A stretch of 64,000 nucleotides of DNA, taken from an uncultured Pelagibacteraceae bacterium (GTDB lineage: Bacteria > Pseudomonadota > Alphaproteobacteria > Pelagibacterales > Pelagibacteraceae). Positions 44,507-56,796 of this stretch are shown here, piece after piece. Each line of letters begins with the position of its first letter. The stretch's first letter is position 1. Below the pieces are notes generated by a model. That model was not told the DNA's origin, ran no database searches, and was given only the letters and a program-made list of their open reading frames with translations. Position numbers and translations under genes: made by a program. Location: positions 124,001-188,000 of the forward strand of contig CACECJ010000001.1 of NCBI GenBank assembly GCA_902557935.1. Direction: 5' to 3'.

Positions 44507-45786
44507 TAGTTCGAATATACTACCTCGCCTTGAAGCAAAGTCATTTTCACTTTACCTTGTAATTTTCTATTTTCAATCGCAGTATTTTTTGATTTTGATT
44601 TAAGTTCTTCAGCTTTCACTACCCATGGTTTTTCCAGATCAAATATACAAATATCTGCGTCCGATCCTTCTTTAAGGGATCCTTTATCTATTTTTAGTAT
44701 CTTAGCTGGATTAATCGTTAAGCACTTGATTATTTTTTCCAAAGGCAATGACTCATTATGGTAAAGCTCTAAAGATAAAGATAGCAATGTCTCTATACCG
44801 ATAGAACCTGTCGCTGCTTGTGCAAACGGAAGTCTTTTACTTTCCTCATCTTCAGGAATGTGATCTGATACAATTACATTAATGAGATCATTCTTTATTC
44901 CTTCTATTAATGAAAGCCTATCCTCCTCGCTTCTAAGAGGGGGAGATAACTTCAAAAAAGTTCTAAATTCCCCGATATCATTTTGATTTAACGATAAATT
45001 GTTAATAGAAACCCCTGTGCTGAATTTTATTCCATTAGATTTATTTTTTTTTATAACATTAAGAGAATTTTTTGAGGAAATTTGATTAATATGATATCTG
45101 CAAGGAAATTCACTTAACAAAGATAAATCCCTTTCAATAATAATCTTTTCAGCAATATCTGAGACTCCTTGTAAACCTAATCTTGTTGCCACTTCGCCCT
45201 GATGAATGCATGAATTTTTAGCTAATTCATAATCCTCGGCGTGTTGCATAATCAGAACATCAATGTCTGAAGCATAATTCATTATTCTAGACATCAATTC
45301 TGAATTTTGGATAGTTTTATTAACATCACTAAACCCAATAATTCCTCTTACTTTTAACAAACCAAATTCAGTCATCTGATTACCCTCCATCTGTCTAGTA
45401 ATCGAAGCACATGGAAAAAGATTTACCTTAGCTTTATCTCTACCCCTTCTAATTATAAAGTCCACCATAGATACGTTGTCTATAACTGGCTTAGTATTTG
45501 GCATAGTTACAATTGAAGTTACTCCACCTGCCAAAGCTGCTTGGCTTAATGTTCTAAAATTTTCTTTATATTCAAAGCCAGGCTCTCCAACAAAAGCTTT
45601 CATATCAACTAATCCAGGAATAGCTACTAGGCCTTTCAAATCAATTTTTTCTGCTGATTTAGATGTACCTAATTTTTTTCCAATGGATTTTATTTTTCCT
45701 TTTTCATCGATAACTATATTTCCTATTTCATCCATCTTTTGAGATGGGTCGATAATTCTCACATTTGTCAAAATTTTTTCTTTCAT
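44506..45786 (-). CDS. Dihydroorotase-like protein, probably non-catalytic (PyrX/PyrC'-type)
   Basis: Amidohydrolase fold (LVAIPGLVD..., VTSIVTMPNTKPVID) but HxH replaced (DMKAFVGEPG); adjacent to pyrB. Confidence 0.85.
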   Translation of the reverse strand: MKEKILTNVRIIDPSQKMDEIGNIVIDEKGKIKSIGKKLGTSKSAEKIDLKGLVAIPGLVDMKAFVGEPGFEYKENFRTLSQAALAGGVTSIVTMPNTKPVIDNVSMVDFIIRRGRDKAKVNLFPCASITRQMEGNQMTEFGLLKVRGIIGFSDVNKTIQNSELMSRIMNYASDIDVLIMQHAEDYELAKNSCIHQGEVATRLGLQGVSDIAEKIIIERDLSLLSEFPCRYHINQISSKNSLNVIKKNKSNGIKFSTGVSINNLSLNQNDIGEFRTFLKLSPPLRSEEDRLSLIEGIKNDLINVIVSDHIPEDEESKRLPFAQAATGSIGIETLLSLSLELYHNESLPLEKIIKCLTINPAKILKIDKGSLKEGSDADICIFDLEKPWVVKAEELKSKSKNTAIENRKLQGKVKMTLLQGEVVYSN

Positions 45787-46731
45787 TTATTTACAGTACA
45801 ATTTTAAACATGCCATCCTAACAGCTACACCTAATTCAACTTGTTCTTTCACGAGACTAACATTTATGTCATCTGCTAATTTAGTATCAATCTCAACACC
45901 TCTGTTCATTGGACCAGGGTGCATTAGTAAAGCATCTTTTTTTGCAAACTTTAGTTTTTCTGGCGTTAGTCCAAAAAATTCGTAATATTCTCTCTTTGAT
46001 GGAAGAAAAGATCCCTGCATTCTTTCATTTTGCAATCTTAACATCATAACAATATCACACCCATCTAATCCTTTTTTCATATCGGTAAATGATTTAACAC
46101 CTAAGTTATCTATCCCTTTGGGCATTAAAGTCTTTGGTGCAATGACATTTACTTCTGCACCCAACATATTCATTAAATAAATGTTAGACCTAGCAACTCT
46201 TGAATGAAGAATGTCTCCGCATATTGCAATTTTTAATCCCTCAATGTTACCTTTTCTATTAATAATTGTTAAAGCATCAAGTAAGGCTTGTGTGGGGTGT
46301 TCTCTCCTTCCATCACCTGCATTGATGACCGTACAATTTACTTTTTGTGAAAGAAGATTTGGTGCACCCGAGTCTTGATGTCTTATAACAATAATGTCAG
46401 GATGCATGGCATTTAATGTCATGGCAGTGTCAATTAATGTTTCACCTTTTTTTAATGCAGAATTACCCATATTCATCGTCATTACGTCCGCTCCTAGTCT
46501 TTTTCCAGCTAAATCAAATGAACTCTGTGTCCTTGTAGAAGGTTCAAAAAATAAGTTTATTTGAGTTTTTCCCCTAAGGACATCTAGTTTTTTAGAACTT
46601 CCTCTATTTAATTTTATGAAGGATTTTGCCTCATTTAAAATCTCTTTTGCCTCGAGAACTGATAAATTTTGAATACCTAATAGATGTTTGGGAGTGTTTT
46701 TAATAGCTGTAACTTTTTTTTCAGTTGCCAT
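45787..46731 (-). CDS. pyrB: Aspartate carbamoyltransferase catalytic subunit
   Basis: [48 protein letters not shown] at 46731 preferred over TTG 46740. Confidence 0.96.
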   Translation of the reverse strand: MATEKKVTAIKNTPKHLLGIQNLSVLEAKEILNEAKSFIKLNRGSSKKLDVLRGKTQINLFFEPSTRTQSSFDLAGKRLGADVMTMNMGNSALKKGETLIDTAMTLNAMHPDIIVIRHQDSGAPNLLSQKVNCTVINAGDGRREHPTQALLDALTIINRKGNIEGLKIAICGDILHSRVARSNIYLMNMLGAEVNVIAPKTLMPKGIDNLGVKSFTDMKKGLDGCDIVMMLRLQNERMQGSFLPSKREYYEFFGLTPEKLKFAKKDALLMHPGPMNRGVEIDTKLADDINVSLVKEQVELGVAVRMACLKLYCK

Positions 46732-46766
46732 TAAAATCAACTCTATAGGCCTTTTACTATATTATA

Positions 46767-47231
46767 TCAAGTATTTTTTTTATGATAATAATCTAGAATC
46801 CCTTGAAGTATAAATTGAGCAGAATTCTCGTCTAATTTCTTCACTTTTTTTGATGAATTAATTGCTAAATCATTAGATAGATTAAAGGCTCCCTGGCTAG
46901 ATAGTCTCTCATCCCATAAAGTGATATTTTCTGTAATATCTTTTGAAAGATTTTTAGCTAGATCTTTAGCTGATTGTGAAGAAGGCCCTTCCGTTCCATC
47001 CATATTAATTGGATTACCTATGACTATTCCGTCTATGTCATATTCTTTGACAATTTTCTTAATTTGATCAACTAGGTCTCTATAATTTTCTTTAATAATC
47101 GAGGTGTATGGTGTAGCTACAATTTTATTTTCATCTGATAGAGCTATTCCTATTCTTTTGCCGCCAGGATCAATACCTATTAATCTTGATTTTTTCTTGG
47201 TTTTTTCAATAAATACGTCAATATCGAGCAT
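46767..47231 (-). CDS. ruvX: Holliday junction resolvase-like YqgF/RuvX
   Basis: RLIGIDPGGKRIGIALSDE; IVIGNPINMDGTEGPSSQ; LWDERLSSQGA. Confidence 0.93.
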   Translation of the reverse strand: MLDIDVFIEKTKKKSRLIGIDPGGKRIGIALSDENKIVATPYTSIIKENYRDLVDQIKKIVKEYDIDGIVIGNPINMDGTEGPSSQSAKDLAKNLSKDITENITLWDERLSSQGAFNLSNDLAINSSKKVKKLDENSAQFILQGILDYYHKKNT

Positions 47232-47282
47232 GAAATTTACCTAATTTGTGATAAAACACATTTAAATTAACTTATTGCACAA

Positions 47283-47569
47283 ATGTCCTTAGATAAAGAG
47301 AAAATTAAACATGTAGCAAAATTAGCTCGAATTTCAGTTGATGAAGCTAAAGTAGATAGCTTAACCAAAGATTTAAACTCAATTTTCAAGTTTATTGAAC
47401 AATTAAATGAACTGAATACTGATAAAGTTGAACCATTAACATCGATTTTAAACCAGTCTTTGAGATCAAGGAAAGACGAAATCAGTGATGGCAAAATAAG
47501 AGAAAAAATTCTTAAAAATTCTCCAAAAAAAAATGAAGAGTTTTTTGTAGTTCCAAAGGTGATTGAATA

Positions 47570-47570
<1 letters not shown>
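47283..47570 (+). CDS. gatC: Glutamyl/aspartyl-tRNA amidotransferase subunit C
   Basis: [41 protein letters not shown]. Confidence 0.94.
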
Positions 47571-49023
<1,453 letters not shown>

Positions 49024-49027
<4 letters not shown>

Positions 49028-50493
49028 GCAAAGAAAAATTTGATTATTTTATAAATGGTGAGAAAGGGAAGTATGAAGTAGTTATAGGTTTAGAAGTTCA
49101 TGCTCAAGTCCTTTCTAATTCTAAACTTTTTTCAGGCTCCTCAACTAAATTCGGAGCTGATCCTAACAAACAAGTAAGTTTAATTGACTCTGCTTTTCCC
49201 GGAATGTTACCAGTTATCAATGAGGAGTGCGTGAAACAAGCTGTAAGAACAGGCTTAGGTTTAAATGCAAAAATAAACAATTATTCAGTATTCGATAGAA
49301 AAAATTATTTTTATGCAGATCTTCCACAGGGCTACCAGATTTCCCAATATAAAAATCCTATTGTTGGTGAAGGAAAAGTTTTACTGGATATGCCTTATGG
49401 TTCAAAAGAAATTGGCATTGAAAGGCTTCATTTAGAACAGGACGCAGGTAAAAGTATCCATGATATGGATCCTTCAAGCACCTATGTTGATTTAAATCGT
49501 TCTGGAATAGCTTTAATGGAAATCGTTAGCAAACCCCATCTTCGTTCGCCCGATGAAGTAAATGCTTACATAAAAAAATTAAGAACCATTATGAGATACT
49601 TGGGCACATGTGATGGCAATATGCAAGAAGGTTCATTAAGAGCAGATGTAAATGTATCAGTAAGAAAAGTAGGCGATAAAAATTTCGGCACAAGATGTGA
49701 AATTAAAAATGTAAATTCAATTAAATTTATGCAAATGGCGATTGAATATGAGGCTCATCGACAGGTTGAATTACTAGAGGATGGAAAAGAGATAGATCAA
49801 GAAACAAGATTATTTGATACAAAAAAAAATGAAACAAGATCAATGAGATCAAAAGAAGATGCTCACGATTATAGATACTTTCCTGATCCAGATCTTTTAC
49901 CATTAAAACTTGAACAAAAATTAATTGATGATTTAAAAAAATCTTTGCCTGAGTTGCCAGATAATAAGAAGGAGAGATTTATTCAAGAATATGGGCTTAA
50001 CTCATACGAAGCAAACGTATTGGTTTCCGAAAAAGAAATCTCTGATTATTATGAGGAAGTTGCAAAATTATCTGACAAAAAACTAGCAGCTACATGGATG
50101 ATGGGTGATTTATTTGCAATGCTCAACGACAAAGGACTTAATATTTCTAACTCACCAATTTCTGCTAAAAATTTTGCTGAGTTAGTACAATCAATTAAAT
50201 CTGGAGAGATTTCAGGAAGAATAGCAAAAGAAGTTTTCGAAATTATGGTTGAAAGCGGTGATAACCCAAAAAAAATCATAGAGTCAAAAGGGATGAAACA
50301 ACAAAGCGATCCTAAAGAATTAGAGAAAATAATTAATGAAATACTATCAAAAAATAAAGATAAAGTTGAACAATATAAAGCTGGAAAAGAAAAATTGTTT
50401 GGTTTTTTTGTTGGACAGGTTATGAAATTATCTGGTGGGAAAGCAAACCCTCAATTGACAAATGAAATTCTAAAAAAACTTTTAAAAGGCTAA
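49024..50493 (+). CDS. gatB: Glutamyl/aspartyl-tRNA amidotransferase subunit B
   Basis: [46 protein letters not shown] overlaps the gatA stop. Confidence 0.97.
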
Positions 50494-50495
50494 TT

Positions 50496-51149
50496 ATGCC
50501 TAAGAAATTAGATTTAACTGAAAATCTTGAAAAATACATTATTGATCATTCAGAATCTTTAACTGATGTTCAGAAAGAGATAATTCAATATAATATAAGT
50601 CTTGGTGATCAACAGAGATTACAGATTTCAGTTTCTCAAGCACAATTTCTACAAACATTAATTAAGATTTCTAATATTAAAAAGATTTTAGAAATAGGAA
50701 GTTTTACAGGTTTTAGCGCTTTATCAATGGCCTTAGCCCTTCCATCTGATGGTCTTCTAATTAGCTTAGATAAAAGTCCTGAATTCAGTATTAAAGCACA
50801 ATCATTTTATAAAAAAGCAAATGAAAAAAAAATAAAGCAAATTGTAAAACCTGCTACTGAAAGCCTTAATGAATTGAAAGACTCTAGTCAAAGATTTGAT
50901 TTAATTTTTATTGATGCTGATAAGGAAAATTACCTTAAATACTATGAAGCATCTATGGATCTTATTAATAAAAATGGACTTATTGTTATAGATAATGTTT
51001 TATGGCACGGAGAAGTAATTGATAATACGAAAAATGATAAATTTACAAATATTATAAGGGAATTTAATACACACATTAAGAAAGATAGTAGAGTTACAAA
51101 AAATATTATTCCAATAGGTGATGGACTTACAATTTGTATTAAAAAATAA
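50496..51149 (+). CDS. Class I SAM O-methyltransferase (CCoAOMT-like)
   Basis: KKILEIGSFTGFSALSMALALP; DLIFIDADKENYLKYYE; GLIVIDNVLWHGEV. Confidence 0.88.
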   Translation: MPKKLDLTENLEKYIIDHSESLTDVQKEIIQYNISLGDQQRLQISVSQAQFLQTLIKISNIKKILEIGSFTGFSALSMALALPSDGLLISLDKSPEFSIKAQSFYKKANEKKIKQIVKPATESLNELKDSSQRFDLIFIDADKENYLKYYEASMDLINKNGLIVIDNVLWHGEVIDNTKNDKFTNIIREFNTHIKKDSRVTKNIIPIGDGLTICIKK

Positions 51150-52054
51150 TGTATACAATTTTTGGTTTTTATAAGTTTAAAAAGATTAAATTTTTGAAAA
51201 AATATAAAGCTTTATTTCAAAAAGAAATTTTAAAAAATAATGTGAGGGGCACAATAATTTTATCAGCAGAGGGCATAAATGGAACAATTGCAGGCAAAAA
51301 AGATGATATTAGCAAAATAATAAAGATTATAAAAAGACAATATCGGTTGAAGGATTTTGATAGTAAGAATATTTCTGAGAGTCTTTTTCAACCATACCAC
51401 AAAGGTAAAATAAAAATCAAAAATGAAGTTGTTCCATTGGGTTTAAAAATAAACCCAAAGAATAAAAAACTTAATAGATATGTTTCTGGAAAGTCATGGA
51501 ATAAACTTATTTCAAATAAAGAAACTTTAGTTATAGACGCTAGAAAACCATTTGAATATGAAGTGGGCACATTTAAAAATTCTATAAATCCAAATATTCA
51601 AAATTTTAGAGATTTTCCAAAATATTTAAAAAAAGTTGATAAAGCTAAAGCTGTAGCAATGTTCTGTACAGGAGGAATTAGATGCGAAAAGGCTTCCATA
51701 TTTTTAAAAAGAAAAGGCTTTAAAAATGTTTTTCAATTAAAAGGAGGAATACTTAATTATTTGAAAAAAACTGAGAGGAAAGACAGTCTATGGAAAGGAG
51801 AATGTTTTGTTTTTGATAATAGAGTATCTCTTAAACACAAATTAAAACAAGGAACTTACTCTGTATGCAGTGGATGTCGAATGACTTTTTCAATAAAAGA
51901 TAAAAAATCTTATAAATATGAAGAGGGTGTTTCGTGCCCAAGGTGTTATGACACACTCTCAAATTCACAAAAAACAAGATTTCGTATGAGGCAAAATCAA
52001 ATTAATCTTGCTAAAAAAGATGGAAGAAAGCATAAATTTCAAAAGGAATATTAA
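51149..52054 (+). CDS. trhO: Rhodanese-related tRNA uridine hydroxylase (TrhO/UPF0176)
   Basis: GTIILSAEGINGTIAG; DARKPFEYEVGTF; MFCTGGIRCEKA. Confidence 0.9.
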   Translation: MYTIFGFYKFKKIKFLKKYKALFQKEILKNNVRGTIILSAEGINGTIAGKKDDISKIIKIIKRQYRLKDFDSKNISESLFQPYHKGKIKIKNEVVPLGLKINPKNKKLNRYVSGKSWNKLISNKETLVIDARKPFEYEVGTFKNSINPNIQNFRDFPKYLKKVDKAKAVAMFCTGGIRCEKASIFLKRKGFKNVFQLKGGILNYLKKTERKDSLWKGECFVFDNRVSLKHKLKQGTYSVCSGCRMTFSIKDKKSYKYEEGVSCPRCYDTLSNSQKTRFRMRQNQINLAKKDGRKHKFQKEY

Positions 52055-52056
52055 TT

Positions 52057-53418
52057 ATGGATTTGACTAAAGGTTCAATATGGCAACTCTTAAGAAAAGT
52101 GACCATACCTGCAAGCACAGGATCCCTATTTCAAACTTTTTATAATCTAGTCGATACTTATTTTGCAGGTAGAATTTCACCAGAAGCGTTAGCAGCTATT
52201 GCAAAATCATGGCCAATATACTTCATAGCAATAGCTGTTGCGGTCGGTATTGGAGCCGGAACTACAGCTCTAATCAGTAATTCAATTGGAGCCAAGGAAG
52301 ATAGAAAAGCCTCAATGTACGTTGCTCAGTCAATAGTATTAGCAATCGTAATTTCAATTTTCGTAACTTTATTTGGCTTAAATTTTTCTGATGAACTTTT
52401 GAAAATTATGGGCTCTACTGAAGAAAGTATAATTCTAACACGCGAATATTTAGATATTATTTTTTTTGGAGCTATCATTGTATTAGTTCAACTATCTTTG
52501 AACGGAACTTTAAATGCCCAAGGTGATACAAAAAGTTATAGAAATGTTTTGATTGTTACCTTTTTCTTAAATATTTTTTTAAATCCATTATTTATTTTTG
52601 GTTATGGATTTATACCAGCATTTGGAATTGCTGGTTTAGCTATCGCTACGCTTGTTTCTCAGTGTATCGGCTTAATATATTTAGCTAATAAAGTTTATTG
52701 CTGTAAATTAAAAAAATTCCTTTATCTAGAATGCTTCAAACCAAAAATTGAGTACTTAAGCTCTCTCTTCAAACAATCAGTGCCAATAATGTTTACTATG
52801 TTGATGATAATGTTTGGAGTATTCAATATTTTCTATTTTGTTGGTCAGTTTGGAGAATTAGCTACAGCGGGTTATGGTACTGCTGTAAGAATAGAACAAG
52901 TTTTATTGTTACCAGTCATAGGTTTAAATACTGCTGTTTTATCAATTGCAGGTCAAAATTTTGGAGCAAAAATGTATTTCAGAGTAAAAGAAGTATATGG
53001 AAAAGCTCTGTTGTTCGGTTCAGGATTTATGGTATTAGCAGGTATATTTGTTTATTTAACTTCAGAAATTATAATATCTTTTTTTACTAATGATTTAGAA
53101 GTAATCCGAAGAGGTGCACTTTACTTACAGGTAGCAGCTTTAATTGGGCCAGTGTATCCAGTTTTCTTTATTACCTCTGCTTTATTCCAGGCACTTAAAA
53201 GACCAATTTTTAGTTTGTACATGACAATTCTAAGACTAACGTTAATACCATTTATGTCGTTATGGTATGTAATAAATATTAGAAATGGTGAATATCAAGA
53301 TATTTTTTATACGATTTTAGTAACAAATTGGATGATGGGATTAGTTGTATTAACTTTCGTACCATTTTTTTTAAAGAGAGTATTTAAGATTTCTTTAAAA
53401 AAATTACTTGTATTCTAG
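52057..53418 (+). CDS. MATE family efflux transporter
   Basis: LLRKVTIPASTGSLFQTFYNLVDTYFAGRISPEALAAIA; 12-TM pattern. Confidence 0.92.
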   Translation: MDLTKGSIWQLLRKVTIPASTGSLFQTFYNLVDTYFAGRISPEALAAIAKSWPIYFIAIAVAVGIGAGTTALISNSIGAKEDRKASMYVAQSIVLAIVISIFVTLFGLNFSDELLKIMGSTEESIILTREYLDIIFFGAIIVLVQLSLNGTLNAQGDTKSYRNVLIVTFFLNIFLNPLFIFGYGFIPAFGIAGLAIATLVSQCIGLIYLANKVYCCKLKKFLYLECFKPKIEYLSSLFKQSVPIMFTMLMIMFGVFNIFYFVGQFGELATAGYGTAVRIEQVLLLPVIGLNTAVLSIAGQNFGAKMYFRVKEVYGKALLFGSGFMVLAGIFVYLTSEIIISFFTNDLEVIRRGALYLQVAALIGPVYPVFFITSALFQALKRPIFSLYMTILRLTLIPFMSLWYVINIRNGEYQDIFYTILVTNWMMGLVVLTFVPFFLKRVFKISLKKLLVF

Positions 53419-54138
53419 TTTATTCTCTAATTTTCTTACAAAATAGGATACTATTAGGATTAGCACCAGGTATTCTAGAATTAAAAAAGTATAAATTTCT
53501 AAGGGCCTGTAAGTCGTGGTGACCAGCTCATTAGCTTTTCTTGTTAAATCTCCTATACCTATAATTGACACTAGAGAGGACATTTTTAAAACATAAACAA
53601 ATTGATTTCCCATGGCTGGTAATACAACTTTAATCGCTTGCGGAAGAATTACTAATCTCATCTTTCTCCAGAAATCCATTCCTAAAGACTCTGATACTTC
53701 ATGTTGACCTTTTGAAATTGAATTAATTCCTGCTCTAAAAATTTCTGCTTGAAACGCACTCTCACTAATAGTCAAAGCTATTATACCAGAAACAAATGGT
53801 GAGAAACTTACACCGACCATTATTGGAAGGCCGTAATAAATCCAAAGAATTAAAACTAATAAAGGGATGGCTCTAACAATTTCTACGTATGTTATGTTAA
53901 AATAAGTTAAGAATTTATTATTAGACAATGAAGGCAGAGTAACTATCAAACCGATAATCATTGCAAGAATTATTGAAACTACTGAAATATAAATCGTAGT
54001 TGTAATTCCGCTGATTAAAAATTTTAGATTAGTTAAACCATCTATATTATCTGGACTTAGTATGTACCAACCCCATTCATAGTTAGAACTACATCCTTGA
54101 AGCAAAAATAGAATAGAAATTATTTTTAAAAATTTCAC
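53404..54138 (-). CDS. Amino-acid-type ABC transporter permease (HisM family) with lipobox-like N-terminus
   Basis: GITTTIYISVVSIILAMIIGL; IVRAIPLLVLILWIYYGLP; ISESAFQAEIFRAGINSISKGQHEVSESLGM. Confidence 0.92.
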   Translation of the reverse strand: MKFLKIISILFLLQGCSSNYEWGWYILSPDNIDGLTNLKFLISGITTTIYISVVSIILAMIIGLIVTLPSLSNNKFLTYFNITYVEIVRAIPLLVLILWIYYGLPIMVGVSFSPFVSGIIALTISESAFQAEIFRAGINSISKGQHEVSESLGMDFWRKMRLVILPQAIKVVLPAMGNQFVYVLKMSSLVSIIGIGDLTRKANELVTTTYRPLEIYTFLILEYLVLILIVSYFVRKLENKLEYK

Positions 54139-54179
54139 TAATCGACTATAATTGTAAATGGGAGGTATTGAAACTTAAA

Positions 54180-54950
54180 TTATAAGCTTTTAAGATCGTA
54201 CTTTGCCAGTAAAGTTTTAAAAAATCCAGATGATTGTTTTTTCTTAATCCAATTGCTGACGTAATCATTCCATACTTTATCACCCTTTGGAACCATCATG
54301 GCTAAAAATGCTGGATTTTTTCCTCCATCAGGAACTATAGCTAATTGGGGATATTTAATAACTAGTTTGTTTGCTTCTGTTGAACTTGTAATATTTCCAT
54401 CAGCTCTACCTGCTAAAACTTCTTGGAAATCTCTTGCAGGAGCTTCAACTGATTGAAGTTTTGATTTTGGAAAAAATTCTTTTGCTTTTTCTTCTTGAGA
54501 TGTACCTAACGTTGTAGCTATTGTAACTCTACTATTGTTTAAAGACTCCCAAGTTGAAAACTTTTTTAAATTCTTTTTTAAAACAAGTGGCACTGTTGCA
54601 TACTTGTAATACGTAGCGGTAAACCCAGCTACTTCTGCTCTTTTTGGTGTTTTGGTTACACTTGTCGATATATCGTATCTATCGGCTGTTATTCCTGCAA
54701 CAATAGTTTTCCATTCTGCAGGCACAAACTTCACTTTTACGCCCAAATCTTTAGCTAATTCATTCATCACATCAATATCAAATCCTTTGTACTTGTTTGT
54801 CTTCGGATCTTTCATTGACATTGGATCCCAGTCTCCAGTCGTACCAACTCTTAACTCTCCACTTTGTTTAATTGAGTCTAGCTTAGATGCTGCTTGAGCA
54901 CCTGTTGCTACAAGTAATACTAATAATATTGAAAAAATTTTTTTAATCAC
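54180..54950 (-). CDS. ABC transporter substrate-binding protein, family 3 (PheC-like)
   Basis: Signal peptide; [17 protein letters not shown]...[27 protein letters not shown]. Confidence 0.9.
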   Translation of the reverse strand: MIKKIFSILLVLLVATGAQAASKLDSIKQSGELRVGTTGDWDPMSMKDPKTNKYKGFDIDVMNELAKDLGVKVKFVPAEWKTIVAGITADRYDISTSVTKTPKRAEVAGFTATYYKYATVPLVLKKNLKKFSTWESLNNSRVTIATTLGTSQEEKAKEFFPKSKLQSVEAPARDFQEVLAGRADGNITSSTEANKLVIKYPQLAIVPDGGKNPAFLAMMVPKGDKVWNDYVSNWIKKKQSSGFFKTLLAKYDLKSL

Positions 54951-55025
54951 GTTATGTTATTAGCTAATCTCTCTCTTTTTTTCGATTTGCAATTTGACCC
55001 ACTTTAACAACCTTCTGAAAAGGGG

Positions 55026-55055
55026 TTGACTGATAGGCAGTTTATCAGCTATAAA
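55026..55055 (+). promoter_or_regulatory. Putative umuDC promoter
   Basis: TTGACT, 18-nt spacer, TATAAA. Confidence 0.6.
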
Positions 55056-55070
55056 GAACAAAACAAGAAC
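55056..55070. promoter_or_regulatory. Putative alphaproteobacterial SOS/LexA box
   Basis: GAAC-AAAACAA-GAAC, i.e. GTTC-N7-GTTC on the minus strand, directly after the -10 element. Confidence 0.75.
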
Positions 55071-55074
55071 ATTT

Positions 55075-55470
55075 ATGAAGTTAACAATACCTTATTATTT
55101 ACACAAAGTGGGAGCTGGTTTTCCTTCTCCGGCAACAGATTATATTGAGGACGACATAGATCTAAACTCTCATCTCATAACAAATGCACCAGCTACTTTC
55201 ATTATTAGAGTACAAGGTAAATCTATGACTAATGTGGGTATATATGATGGAGATCTATTAATAGTAGATAAAAGTTTAAGTCCAAAAAATTTCTCCACTG
55301 TTATAGCAAATATCAACGAAGAACTTGTAGTCAAAACTCTGGTTAAAAGTAAGGGCAACAACTACTTAACATCAGGTTCAAAAAACACATCGGATCGAAT
55401 TAATTTAACAGATAATCCAGAAATAATAATTTGGGGAGTAGTAACATATGTCATACACAAACAGCAGTAG
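55075..55470 (+). CDS. umuD: UmuD-like translesion polymerase accessory protein (S24 peptidase)
   Basis: [43 protein letters not shown]; Lys in VVKTL. Confidence 0.9.
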   Translation: MKLTIPYYLHKVGAGFPSPATDYIEDDIDLNSHLITNAPATFIIRVQGKSMTNVGIYDGDLLIVDKSLSPKNFSTVIANINEELVVKTLVKSKGNNYLTSGSKNTSDRINLTDNPEIIIWGVVTYVIHKQQ

Positions 55471-56725
55471 AAAAAAAATTGCATTAATTGACTGTAATTC
55501 ATTTTATGTTTCCTGCGAAAGATTATTTAATCCTAAAATACAAAATGTACCAGTTGTAGTGCTATCTAATAATGATGGATGTGTAATATCAAGATCTACT
55601 GAAGCAAAAAAACTTGGAATAAGAATGGGAGAACCATATTTTAAAGTTAAAGATTTAGTTAAAAAGAATAACGTTCAGATATTTTCCTCAAACTATGCAT
55701 TATATGGAGACCTTTCTAGACGAGTGATGAAAGTTTTAAAAGGTTTTACTGATAAAATTGAAATCTATTCTATAGACGAAGCATTTTTAGATTTATCGCA
55801 TATCAAAGATGAACAAGTTGAAGAATATGGAAAACAAATAAGAGAAAGAGTTTTAAAATGGACGGGAATACCAACAAGTGTAGGAATTTCAAATACAAAA
55901 ACTTTAGGTAAAGTTGCAAATCACATTGCTAAAAAAAATAAAGCAGGAGTGATATTTCTAAAAGAAAATATTGATAATATACTAAAAGATTTTGATATTG
56001 CAGATGTATGGGGAGTTGGAAGACAGTTATCAAAACTATATATTAAAAATGGAATAGACAATGCTTATAAGCTAAAAAATATTTCAAACACATGGGTTAA
56101 GAAAAGTACTAATGTTTTAGGTGCAAAAACAGTAATGGAATTAAGAGGAATTCCTTGTATAGATTTAGAAACTGAGGAAACAAGAAGAAAAAGCTGTTGT
56201 GTATCAAGATCGTTTGGAAAAAAAGTTGAGAGTTTAGATAAATTAAAAGAGTCTATAACTACTCATTGTTTAAATGCAGCAGAAAAAATAAGAACAGAAA
56301 AACAAACTACGAGAGCCGTCACTATATTTATAAGAACAAGTCCATTTGATAAAAATAGAAAATACTATTCAAATTCTATTACTATTGAATTGCCGGTGGC
56401 AACCAATAACAGTATTGAACTTGTAAAAACTGCAATTAGCGGACTGGGAAAGATTTATAAATACGGTTATTTCTATCAAAAAGCTGGAGTTATTTTATCG
56501 AAGCTTAGAGACGCTTCTGAAAAAGAGCTAAATTTATTAGCACCAATTTTAGAGAATAAATCTCAAACATTAATGAGAGCAATCGATTTTACCAATGCAA
56601 AATATGGACGAAATGCAATCAGCATAGCTCAAGCTGGTATAAGTAATGATTGGAAAATGAGAAGAGAACACTCATCTAGAATAGATACAGCTTCATTTGA
56701 CTTCCTGCCTAAAATAAATATATAA
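55448..56725 (+). CDS. umuC: Y-family DNA polymerase V catalytic subunit
   Basis: [52 protein letters not shown]. Confidence 0.95.
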   Translation: MSYTNSSRKKIALIDCNSFYVSCERLFNPKIQNVPVVVLSNNDGCVISRSTEAKKLGIRMGEPYFKVKDLVKKNNVQIFSSNYALYGDLSRRVMKVLKGFTDKIEIYSIDEAFLDLSHIKDEQVEEYGKQIRERVLKWTGIPTSVGISNTKTLGKVANHIAKKNKAGVIFLKENIDNILKDFDIADVWGVGRQLSKLYIKNGIDNAYKLKNISNTWVKKSTNVLGAKTVMELRGIPCIDLETEETRRKSCCVSRSFGKKVESLDKLKESITTHCLNAAEKIRTEKQTTRAVTIFIRTSPFDKNRKYYSNSITIELPVATNNSIELVKTAISGLGKIYKYGYFYQKAGVILSKLRDASEKELNLLAPILENKSQTLMRAIDFTNAKYGRNAISIAQAGISNDWKMRREHSSRIDTASFDFLPKINI

Positions 56726-56730
56726 TTTAT

Positions 56731-56794
56731 ATAAGGGGTGTCATAAAGACTGAGATCATACCCAAAGAACCTGACCGGTAATTCAGTAAGGGAT
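56731..56794 (+). ncRNA. TPP riboswitch (THI element), compact form
   Basis: GGGGTGTC...GACTGAGATCATACCC..GAACCTGACCGGTAATTCAGTAAGGGA matches the thi-box conserved segments in order. Confidence 0.9.
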
Positions 56795-56796
56795 AA

